Positions 11,101 through 23,100 of a stretch of DNA of 60,406 bases are shown here, one piece after another (positions within the stretch are counted from its first letter, which is position 1; each line of letters begins with the position of its first letter). The notes under the pieces are model-generated. The model saw nothing but the letters and a program-made list of their open reading frames with translations. It was not told the origin of the DNA and did not search any database. Made by a program: the position numbers and the translations under genes. The DNA is from an uncultured Clostridia bacterium (GTDB lineage: Bacteria > Bacillota > Clostridia > Lachnospirales > CAG-274), in contig CANQIA010000012.1 in the NCBI GenBank assembly GCA_947624015.1, positions 1 to 60,406 of the forward strand. Reading direction: 5' to 3'.

Positions 11101-14100
11101 CTGTCCTCGGACTCTTTCCAGCCCATGAACAGGTAGCCGTCACGCTGAGGATCCTTAAGTTCAAGAGCGCCTTCAACGGCAACGGGTACCACGTCGGAAA
11201 TATCCTTAAGCTCATCGCTTTGCGTCCACTTGCCGCCGTCGGGATTGACAATTATAACAGTGCCGTATTTCAGAGTATTGCCTGATTCGTCTCTGTCACG
11301 GACTGTATATCCTTCGGGAAGTCTGCCCTCTTCATACTTGTGGTATCTTACGCTTACATCGCCAATATAGCTTGAACTGTATTGGTATGTTTCGGCAGCG
11401 CTTCCGCTTACATTTGCAAAGGTTTTGTCATCGTCTGCCCAATCGGGTTCGGGACTCCACACGCCGTTTTCATAGCCGTAAGCAATGTTGGGCACAGGAA
11501 CAGCCACGGTACCCTTACCCTCGGCGCTCCATTTACCGCTTTCATCCTTAAGCTCGGCATAGCGTACAATATCCTCGTCATTTCCTGTTTCTGCCCATAT
11601 ACCCCTATCCTTTTCCATATGGAATGTTACTTTCTTCTGGTAAGCGTCGGGAATACCATCGGGACCATTATCGCCCTCTTCGTCAGTTTCCCATAAAGCG
11701 TAAGCGTTTATCACTCTGTTTTCGGGTACACTGTCGTGGCTTTCCTTGTCGGGAACAATATACGGATCCGACATAGCGCTTTCTGTCTTGTTGTCGCCCT
11801 GCTCTGTTCCCCAGCCTGTCTGAACAAAGCCTTCTCTTGCAAAGCCTGCATAAGGCGAAGGCTCAAGTGATATTCTGTCATAAGGCAATACATAAGTTAT
11901 ATCGGGAGGAACGACCGCTCCTTCCACCTCGTAATTGGCATTGTATCTTAACGTATAGGTCTCAAGATAATCCTCCCTGCCGTTGCCTGTGACCTTAGTT
12001 CCGTCGGGGCTGAGATTCTTGTCATCCGCCCATACGGCATAGAGAGTTATATCCTCCGTTCCCATACTGAATACAGATCCTTCAAATGTTACGCCGTCAA
12101 CTCTTGCCTGTGTGGCAGTCTTGTCAAAGTCGGCAATACCGGGGAAGGTACTCCAGCCCAAAAATACCACATTGTCTTCTGTTTCGGGCGCAGACTTAAG
12201 CGTTACCTTATCATTTTGAAGATATTCATTTTCATCTGTCGGCGCCGTTCCCCTATGACCATTCATATCATACTTAACATGGTGCCTTACATCATTGTAG
12301 TCGGGTATCTTGTTGCCGTTGTTGTCCATAGCCCATACGGCATAGAATGTGATAACATTCTCGGATCCTTCCCTCTTTGCATCCTTAAGCTCTATGGTAT
12401 AAGCCTCGGCGCTTTCGTATATCTTTATATCCTCGGAGGGAACGGTATCGAATACTCCCTGCTCTACAACTCTTTCGTCCATGCTCCAGCCGATATGTAC
12501 CGCATTGTCCATTTTAATGGCATCTGACGGAGCATGAGGAACGGGAACCGTCTCGCCCGGGATCCTTTCCTTTACATCGGCAGGGAATTCCTTATCGGGA
12601 ACAGGAGTTCCTTTATTGATATCATAGTGAATACGTATTTTTTCCTCATAATCGGCAATGCCGTTGTTGTTTGTATCCAATGCCCATACCGCATAGAGTA
12701 CAACATCTTCGCCCTTTTCGGCTCTGTCCTCATAATAAGGTGTTTTAAATGTATCTCCTGAATGAAGCATATCGGGTATTCTTAAAGCTCCGTCTCTGGT
12801 ATAATCCTTTGTATGGTCGCTTCTGCTCCAGCCAAGAAATACAACGCCGTTTGCGGTAGGTATCTCATTTACCACCGTTACCTCTGAGTTAGGTATATAC
12901 GGGCTGTTTCCGTCTATTGGCGGATAAGTGGAACTGTGAGTGGTAGTATTATAAGTAACACTGTACTTCTTCTCATCATAGTCCGGCGTGCCGTTTTCGT
13001 TCTTATCATCCGCCCATGCGGCATATATGGTTATGGTATTGTCCTCTGAACCGTCCTTTATATCATCTTCGGCACGTACCTTGTATGTATCGGAAAGTAT
13101 ATATCCTTCATCGGGTCTCTCGCCATAGGCAAAGTTATTCTCTCTCCTTGTAAGGCTCCAGCCTATGAATACGGACTTTTCCTTCTTTGGCTCGCTGCCT
13201 TTTCCGTAGGCATGGAGAATAACATCATTATCCGGCAGTTGATCTGCTAAAATAGGCGGAGTTGTATCCTTGCTTCCGTTAAGGTCGTATTTAACGGTAT
13301 ACAGAGTTTCGTCATAGTCGGCTGTTCCATTGTTATTGCTGTCCTCTGCCCATACGGCAAATGCGGTTATGGCGCCCGGCACAACGGGATCGTCTTCCGC
13401 CACGGTATACTGAGTACCATATATCTGCGGAGCGTCTGTAGAATCATCCGTGCCGTAAATTACAGGCTTTTGCGTAATATTATCCGCATACTGTTTTCTG
13501 CTCCAGCCTACATGTACAGCGCCTGTCTTTGTAAGTCCGGGATAAGGAGCAACAGATACATTGACCGTATTTCCTGCAATAAGTCCGGTTTCTTCCAAAG
13601 GTACGCTACCGCTTACACCGTTTGGCAAATACCTGAAGGTATGAAGCTCTTTATAATCCGGGATATCGTTTCCGTTGCTGTTATCAGCCCATACGGCATA
13701 AAGAACAACATTGCTGTCCCCCATTGTCTTAAGGGTATCCGCATTATAACTTCCGTCGGCAGCCTTTGTACTTGGCATATAGATATCGGCAGCTTCAATA
13801 GTTGCTTCATCCACAGTCTTGGCAAAAGGCGCTGCCTGACGATTTCGGCTCCAGCCTATAAACAGGGCATTGTTTCTTGTAAGAGGCGCAGGATCCCCGG
13901 AGGGGTCTTTGCCCTCGTTACCCAAAATCGGATATTTTTCGTCTATCTTGTATTCCTTATTGTCTACAGGCACAAAGCCGCCCGTATTGTTATTTCCGTC
14001 ATATGTGACCGTAAAGGGACCTTCCTCATAGTCGGGTTTGCCGTTTTCATTGTCATCCTTAGCCCATACAACGAAAAGTCTGTTGGGATAAGGCTTGCCC

Positions 14101-17100
14101 TCTTCAGGTCTTTTAATATAGAACTTATTGGTATCATCAATAAGCATTGCGGCATTCTTTTCCTCTGCGGTCTCAACGATGTCCTTGATATTTTCATCGG
14201 CTGTAAGACCTATCGCTATTGCCTTGGTCTTAATAAGAGCCTGATTTATGACCTCCGGCGTAAGAAGATCCTTTGCCGCCTGACCTACGGGCTGATAGTG
14301 AGCGCCTACAAGGAACTGACCGTCAGGCTGTACGGTTATTGAACCGGGATGTCTTGATATACCGTTGTTGGCATAGTAGTATACCCTGTATACATCGCCT
14401 TCAAAGTCGGGATTCTTGTCGCTGTCCTTATCCACAGCCCATATAGCATATATTGTGGTCTCGGATCTTGCAATAGTTATCTGATCATCCTCAAGTACAT
14501 TATTTTCAAATGTAGTCTTGTCTGAAGGCTCTGAACCGAGTACGGGAAGCTTTGTTTCTGACCAGCCTGCAAATACGGCGTCATTTCCTGCGTCATCATA
14601 GCTGTGATATTCTGCCGTAACGCTGTCACGGTTCAGGAATTCGCCTATATGTACCGTCTGTCCCACAACGACCGATCTTTCTATATCGGCAACCTTTTCA
14701 TCGCCATCTCTCGTCACGCCATCGTTGAAGTTGACGGTAAGAACAGCTTTGTCTTCCTCATAATCGGGGATACGGTTGCTGTTGCGATCCTCAGCCCATA
14801 CGCTGTAAACGGTAATGTTGTTGCTGTCGTCTGCATCGGCTGAGCTTACAGTATAAGGACTCTCCATAAGCACGCCTTCCTCGGGCTTTGCGGTATACAA
14901 TTGGGTATACGGCTCCTTGCTCCAGCCTATATGCACTGCATTTATTGCGCCTACGAGCTTGACGGGTCTTTCCGCCATTTCATATGTCTTGAGAATGACC
15001 TGACTTACTCCGTCCACAAGCCCATGAACGCTTGCAGGAGGTTCAGACTTGGCACCTGTGGCGTCGCTGTCATTCATATTGTAAACAAGAGAATAATCCC
15101 TTTCATCGTAATCGGGTATTTTATTGCCGTTATTATCCTCAGCCCATACGGCATACATATGTATTATTTTATCCTTATTGCTGTCGTCGGATGTAAGGAC
15201 CTTATATACCTGATTGGTCTGATAAAGGTCAAATCCGTCTGCAAAACCGTTCTGCTTTGTCTGAGGCTTTTCCTTAAACACACCCGTATTGCGTACTATC
15301 TCCGCATTGCTCCAGCCTATCTGCACAGCGCCGCTATGTGAAAGCTCGGGATATGGCGATGCAGGCATATGTACTTCGTCGTCGGGTATAATATTTACGG
15401 TATCGGCAGGACCTGTACCCTCGCCGCCGTTACTGTCATATCTTATAGTGTATATCTCACGATAATCGGCTACGCCGTTACCTTTGCCGTCGGCGCCGTT
15501 CTCATCTGCCGCCCAGAGAGCATAGAGATTCACATTTTGAGCGGGCATAGGGAAGTCCTTTACAATAAGGGCTCTTACCTGATCTGCCATAGTGTATCTG
15601 CTCAGATCGGGAGAAAGTATAGTACTCCAGCCTATGAACACAGCGTTCTCCTTTTCAAGAGTACCCCGGTCATGTACTGTTTTTCCGCTTGCATCCCTCT
15701 TTGTAAGTATCTGGACGCTGTCGCCTACGCTGTAAGGGGACTTTGCGTCTACGGGAGCGGCGCCGTTTGTATTGCCGTTTCCGTTGTATATAACATAATA
15801 CTGGTCATAATCGGGGATACCGTCGCTGTTGTTGTCGGCTGCCCATATAGCATATACATAGTTAGGATCATTATCATCTGTTTTATTTTCAATGGTTATC
15901 TCTGTAAGCAGAGCCCTCGGAGCCACAGTAAGAGGAGCTCCCGATGCATTTTGTTCATTGAGATTTTGCTTGCTCCAGCCTACAAGCACAGCCTTATCCC
16001 TTTGGATATTGGCTCTGCCCAGCTCAACAGATATAAGCTTTGCATTTGTATTTGCGGCATGGTGATGCTCGCATACATAGAATACGCCCTCGTTCGCAGA
16101 AGGATCCTTTATATTGGGTATTCTTGAGCCTTCGGGAACGCTTTCTTTAGGTATAAGCTCTCCGCCGTTTATATTATAGCTTATACGGTTGTTTGCGCCG
16201 TAATCCGGTTCGTTGTTGTTATTATCGTCAACAGCCCATACTGCGTAAAGGGTTATATCGCCGTCCTCTGCATTTACCTCATACTGTTCTTCGCTCAGTA
16301 TCTTTTCCGCTGCAATATTGCCCTGCTCAGCCGTAAGCGCATTCTCTATGAATTCCTTGCTCCAGCCTGCAAATACCTCGTGTTCCTTTCTGTGGATCTT
16401 TGTTCTGTCCACAGACGGTAACGTTACCCTTTCGCCTGCAACAAGGTCGCTGTGTACCTCGTCGGGAACAGGGATATCGTTTTGTATACCGTTGTTATAG
16501 TTAAATGTTACCTTATATTTTGTTTCCTCATAATCGGCAGTACCGTTGCCGTTCTTGTCGGCAGCCCACATAGCGTAAAGCTTTACGGCATTTTCGGGCA
16601 TTGTAAACTTTCCGCTGCCGTCAGTATCTATTCTTGCGCTTTGCACAAGCTCCTTATTGCTATCTGTATTATCGAATATCTGAGAATACTGAGTAGTACT
16701 CCAGCCTACGAATACAGCGCCGTTGCGGCGGAAAAGCTTATCCTTTGTTTCAGCGCCGTCATCGCCTATTATCTTATCGCTCTTAAGCGTTACGGTATCA
16801 TTGTAGGCATATACCGTGTCATCTGAAGGAGCGGGTCCGATACCTCCGTTTATATTGTAGGTCACGCTGTTTTGTATCAATATCTGACCATAGACCGTAA
16901 CGACAGTGCCTTCCAAAGGTCTGAATTCAACGGAGAACTCTTTGTTTTCGTCTAATCCGTTATATTTATAGTCCAACGGATCCTCTTTATTGTTGCCTGA
17001 AATGTAGGAACCGTCCTGAGTGGTATAGGTGTCATTATCAAGCTTATATACCACCTTATATCTTTCGGAGTTGAGAAGTCCATCTACTTTGAGAACTCCG

Positions 17101-20100
17101 TCTGAAGGAATATTGGCAAAACCCTGCTCATCAAGAGTATACGTACCCGGTAAGGTATCGTTGATCTCCTCGAGCATATTTTCCAATGTGTATGATACAT
17201 CTCCGCCTATTCCTTCATTTTCCACCATTCTGTAAAAGGCGACCTTTACACCGTCTGTAACAAGGGTCTCGGAGGTCTCGTTATAACTGTTGTCTTTGTC
17301 AAGATCATCCCATGCTCTTATTTCAATGGAAGAAGGGCTTATGGGTCTCCACATTGCATAGAGTACCTCCATGCCTGCGTTCTTTGTAAAATCACTTCTG
17401 AGATCCTTTATGGTACCGTCTGGATTGAGACCGCCGCTTCTGTTGCCCGGACCTGCGTAAAATTCACTGTCAGAACCTTCCGGCGGAACGCCTGTGCCTC
17501 GGCTCCAACCTCTGAACCTATATCCCTTTATGCTCAGGTTATTGGGTATTATAAATACCTTATGTCCCTGTGGATACCGTGTAGTCTTATAATCACGCTC
17601 TACGCCGTTATAATAGGCGTTTTCGTTATCGGCAGAATAATGGGGCAGATCTCCCGTAAGCACCGTACCCTCAGGCGCATTTCCTTCATATATTACCTGA
17701 TAGTAGTCGGGGATATCGTCGCCGATATGCTTTTGCAAATACCTTCCGTTGGTTTCAAGATCGCCATATTTATCCTGCGCCCATACGGCATATATGGTTA
17801 TTTCTCCTGTCTTTCCGTCGGGAGAAAGTCTGGCATCGCTTGGATCGACAACGTATTCGCCGGGGAAAGCGCCGTCGCCCGGTTCTGTAACAAGATCTTC
17901 GTTTTGCTCAATACTCCAGCCCAAGAATATGGCGTCGGTCTTTTCGGGCAGACTGTCCCCATAGTCATAAAGAGTTACGCTATCTTGTGAAATATAGCTG
18001 TTTCTGTCAACAGGAGCTTTGTCTGAACCGCCGTTCATATCATATTTTATTGTATATGAAGCTTCGTCATAATCGGCAATATTGTTGCCGTTTTTATCGG
18101 CAGCCCATACGGCATATGCCGTAAGTACATTATCATCGTCGGATGAGCCTGCCGTGTCGTCTTTTTCATTTACTCTATACTCGGCGTCAAGTATATCGGC
18201 ATCATTTTTCTCGGCAAGGGTCTGAACGATACCTTCGTGCTTTACTAAGCTCCAGCCTATATGTACCGCATCCTTTTTGGATATGCTTGTATAAGGCGCT
18301 GCCGCAACGGTTATTATATCGTTGGGTATCTTATTCTCCTCCGGCGTAGGCAGAGTACTGTCTGCCTCGGCGCCGTTGCCATCATAGTTAAACGTATATA
18401 CCTCATTATAGTCGGGAACGCCGTTGCCCTTTATTTCATTTGAATCATCGGCAAGGTTTTCATCCAGCGCCCATATTGCACGAAGATCCACATCTGCTGC
18501 CGGCATTGTAAATTCGGTAACGGAATCAAGGGCATCTATATTTGTATCATAGCCCTTAAAGAGTATCTCGCTTATTCTATCTTCTTTTGCCAGTCTGTCA
18601 AAGTCCGCTATGGTCGTAACGCCATCCAAGGCAATACGGCTCCAGCCCAAGAACAAAGCGTGTTCGTCTGTTGTCGGCTTTGGCTTTGACACCGTATATA
18701 CGGGTAATTTTACAGTATCCCCTTCAATATGCGTTTCCTCGGCAGGCATTTTATCCTTTGCGTCTTCATGAGTGTTGTAAAGATACCTTACCTTATATAC
18801 AGTATCCTCATAGTCGGGGATACCGTTATTGTTTTCATCATAAGCCCATACGGCATACACCTTTATATTGCCCAATGAAACATCCGTTATTTTGATCTTT
18901 GATACAACGCCCTTTATACCTGTTACTGCGCCTGTTTCATCCTTTTGTATACCTGCATCGTCTCTTGTAATATCGTCAATAGGCGCCTTCTCGCTCCAGC
19001 CCACAAGTACATAGCCGTCTCTTCTTATCATAGGCTTAGCCAATTCTACATCCAGAAGAGCCGTAGTTACACCTTGAGCATGGTGATGACCGCAGTTGTA
19101 GAACCATTCGCCGTCATCATCCTCGGGTCTATTGCTCAGATCGACGCTCTCGTCAATAACGCCGCCGTTTGCGTAATAGTCGATGCTTACGGCATTTTCA
19201 AAGAAATCCGCTACCTTATTGCCGTTTGCATCAATAGCCCATACCGCATAGAGGGTTATATTCTTTGTCATTTTAACTGCGCCGCTGTCGTCTTCGTCTC
19301 TGTGACCGATTATGGACTTTATTTCATTTTCATCCGCATCGGCACTGAGAGGAGCAGAATACTGAGTTTCGCTCCAGCCTGCGCATATTACGTCTTCATC
19401 GTTATATTTTTCCTTTATATACGTTGGGTAAATAAGATTATCTACCTTGATCTCACGATCCACAACATATGTATCGCCTTTAGGCACAACAACAACACCG
19501 TCGGTCATAGGACCTGTGGCTCCGTTGCTGTCATATGTAAGTGTAAAGTAGTCCTCCAGATAATCGGGTATACTGTTTTCGTTATAGTCGTCAGCCCACA
19601 TAGCGTAAAGAGTCACGTCCCCTGTCGGCATAGCAAACTGAGACGGTTTATAAGGCTTGTCTTTAAGCCATGTATCCTTTGTAGGCTCTGTTATATTATT
19701 ATTGTCAGGATCCACAGGATATTTGTGTCCTGCCTTTTCTCTTTCAACAAACTCGGCATTTGCCTGAGAAAGGGTAAACAACGTCTGAGGCTCTGTACTC
19801 CAGCCTACAAATATCTTCTGTCCGCCTGCATTGTCACGGAACACTATATGACCTGTTGCTTCCGTACCTTTTAACTTCTTTATATCTACGGTCTGACCGC
19901 CGAGATATACGTTGGTATCCGAGGGCAGATATGTATTGCCTACTGCACTTGGTTTTCCGCCTCCTACATTCAGATCGTATTTTACGTGATACTGCTTTGA
20001 CCATACGGCATAGAGTATTTCTCCGTCATCAGGCAGGTCAAATGTTTGAGGACCTTCAATAGATACGGGATAATCAGGCTCAACGGCAAGCTTATCCTTT

Positions 20101-23100
20101 GCCCAGCCCATAAACGCATAGCCTTCAAGACTCGTATTTGCAAACTTAACTATGACCTTGGAATTTACAGCCGTGTAGCCATTGCCGGAACCGCTGTCCG
20201 CATCGGGCACATTCATAACCTGCTCTTCCACGCCTTCGGGTCTGTTGGCATCATAAATGACCTGCTTATAGTCAGGTATATTGTCGCCTATATGGCTGCC
20301 GCTTTCATTCAGAGCGCCATAGTCGTCCTGAGCCGCTACGGCATAATATACGGCATCCTTTGTTATTTTCTTAGGCTCTCCCGCTGCGGTAAAGGGGATG
20401 ACCTCCAACTGAGCTTCTCTTGACCATTTGTCTACGATACCCGGCTCCTGATTTATCTCAGCCCAGCCTACCTTTACATATTTATCCCCGTCTGTCTCCG
20501 TTATATCCGGGGCGGCGGCTGTAGCGGCATCGGCATACCATGCTTTTGTTGTCTTTGTCTTTTCCGATCTTACGCCGTTTTCAATATCTCCGCTATTATC
20601 AGATATTTTATTATATGCGCCTGCATTGTATATTACCGTAAAAGGCTTTTGAAGACCTATATTGCAGTTTTCATGATAATGATCGGTATTTGTGGGCGTA
20701 GTTCCGTTAAGCGTCTTATGATCCGGCGCTGCGCCTGTTTCGCTTATCTTATATGTAATGGGAGATTTTCCGTCGGTAGGTACGGAAAAACGCATAAGAT
20801 CTCCCGATACCGTATTGGGATCCTTGTCTACGGCAGGATCGCCGGGATTGGTAACAATAATATCATAAGGCACAGCCTTAAGATTTTGAGATGTTTTATA
20901 TTCGCCGTGAGCTTCGTCAAATTCAACGGTATAATCTCCTGCACGGTCATTAGGGTCGGCAGGATTGTCCACAGCTATGGTTATTTTATGGTTGTAGCTT
21001 GCCTCCCCGTCCTCTCTGTAACCGTCCATAACATCATCGATCACGGTATCTATAAATACGGTACCTTCTATATGGCTTCCCACATCAAAGCCTGCGCTTA
21101 TATTTATAGTTTCTCCATAACCTATTTTTATTATCTGCACGGCATTTCCCGTTGCGGGATCCACATTTGAGCTTTGTATTTTGGCATCATCTGCGTCGGA
21201 GGCACCCTGAGCAGGTCTTGTACAGTAGATATAATCACTGTGATGAGGTATCACTTCTATCCTGTAAGTACCTTCGGGGAATTTATAGCTCTTTATTGCG
21301 TCAAAGGTATATTCCTTATTGGGATCGATATTAAGACCTGTTTCATCATCTTCATTTTGCGCCACCTTAAATGACGTAAAAATGCCTTCATCGTTTCTTC
21401 TGCTTATTTTAAGCTTTGCGCCGGAAAGCTCATTTCCGTTTTCATCGGCATCCTTACTGCCGTTACGGTTTGAATCGTGATATACGCTTTCATTTATTGT
21501 GGCGCCGTTTATTTTATTTGTAAACGTCCAGTTGTAGAAATAATTCTGACCGTCATTGTCGGGGCTGAAATTAGGTTCATATTTGATCGTATCCAGCTTA
21601 TAGGCATTACCCGCATTTCCTGAAAGATTTTCCGTTACGATATAAGATACGCTTATATCCTGTTCCTCAAAGCTGCCGTCGCCCTTTGGAACAGATCTGT
21701 ATATCTTACCGGGAAGATCGTTTATGGAGGTTTGATTGCCGTTATCTGCGCTTACTTTGATGGAATTGTTATTTTTCTGTGTATTTTCATCGTTCAGCAC
21801 TTCAAGACCTTCAAGGTCTCCTTTTTGGCTACCCATATTGGAATACTTCTCTAAAGCCGAATCCATATCGCCTATTTTAGCGGCATCATAGCCTACGGCG
21901 TCAAAAGTGACCTCCATATTATTGGTCCTAAGAGCATTTGGCTTCCATATAGCCTGCACACGCAAAGGTCTGTTGATAAGAGTCCTGGTATAGCCTACAT
22001 CCAAGGCAAATGTCTCTTTTATATTGCTAAGCTCTATATTCTGAATTTCACAATCCGTAGTGGTACACTTATATGAATCGTCAGGGAAATTCACTTCAAG
22101 CCTTACGGAACCCTCTCCCAGCTTATCCAGGTCAATAGGCACGCTGTATCTGCCGTAGCTGTCCGTTTTTGTAAAGTAATAGCCTGATTTTGTAACTATT
22201 GTTTTTTTGGTCTTGTCCTTATCTGAATAGTCGCCTTCAAAAGTACTTTCCGTAGGCGAGATATCCGTTCCGTAGCTTACTCTTATCTCAGCTTCGGGAA
22301 GCTCCCTGTCGTTAGTCAGCTTATTATATTCCTTATCGGGTTCGCCGTTGTCGGAGTTATCAAAAAATACAAAGCCGCTTATAAGCTTTTCATGAGGTTC
22401 GCTGTAAAGGGTGACAGTGTCCGCCGCCTTCATTTCCACTCTGTTGCCAAGCACATATGTCCATGTGTCCGATATACCGTGGTCAACTCCCACAGAGTCC
22501 GAACCAAGCGTAAAGTTGGCGCCGTTTGTGCCAAATTCAGCCTTTCTTTTATTATACATTGAAGCGTCGGCTTTATAAGAGACCTTACCGTCTATGGCAA
22601 AATTATCGCTGTAAATATTGCCTTGTGTCTTTTGGTTTATCTGCCACATAAAATCCAAGGTATCTGAAGTAGGATTAAATTTAGCAGCTTCGTCATAGGA
22701 ATGGTTCTTCCATGTATTGTTGCCTATTTTCGTATTTATTAATGCGTTTTTGCCCTTTCTTAAGAGCGTATCGTTGGCATTATTGTAGTAGAGCTTTGAA
22801 CGCTCTTCCACAGTGTTGTATTTAATACCCTCTGCATTGTTAACGGTTTGAGGAGGATTCTCAAGGTACACTGACAGACCGTTGGGCATACCCTCAAAGT
22901 CTATCATGGGGAAATGCACTTCTCCCGCCTTAGCCTCGGCATATACCTTGCCTCTGCCCGTATTGCCAAAATAGCTTCCTGCCGGCAGCGCACGTCCGTA
23001 TTGATCTCTGCCGTTCCAGAATATACGATTTTCATGCTCTCCTTTGGAAGGACTGGCATTGCCCAGCATTATCCTGCCCAATGTTCGGTATTGGCTCATA

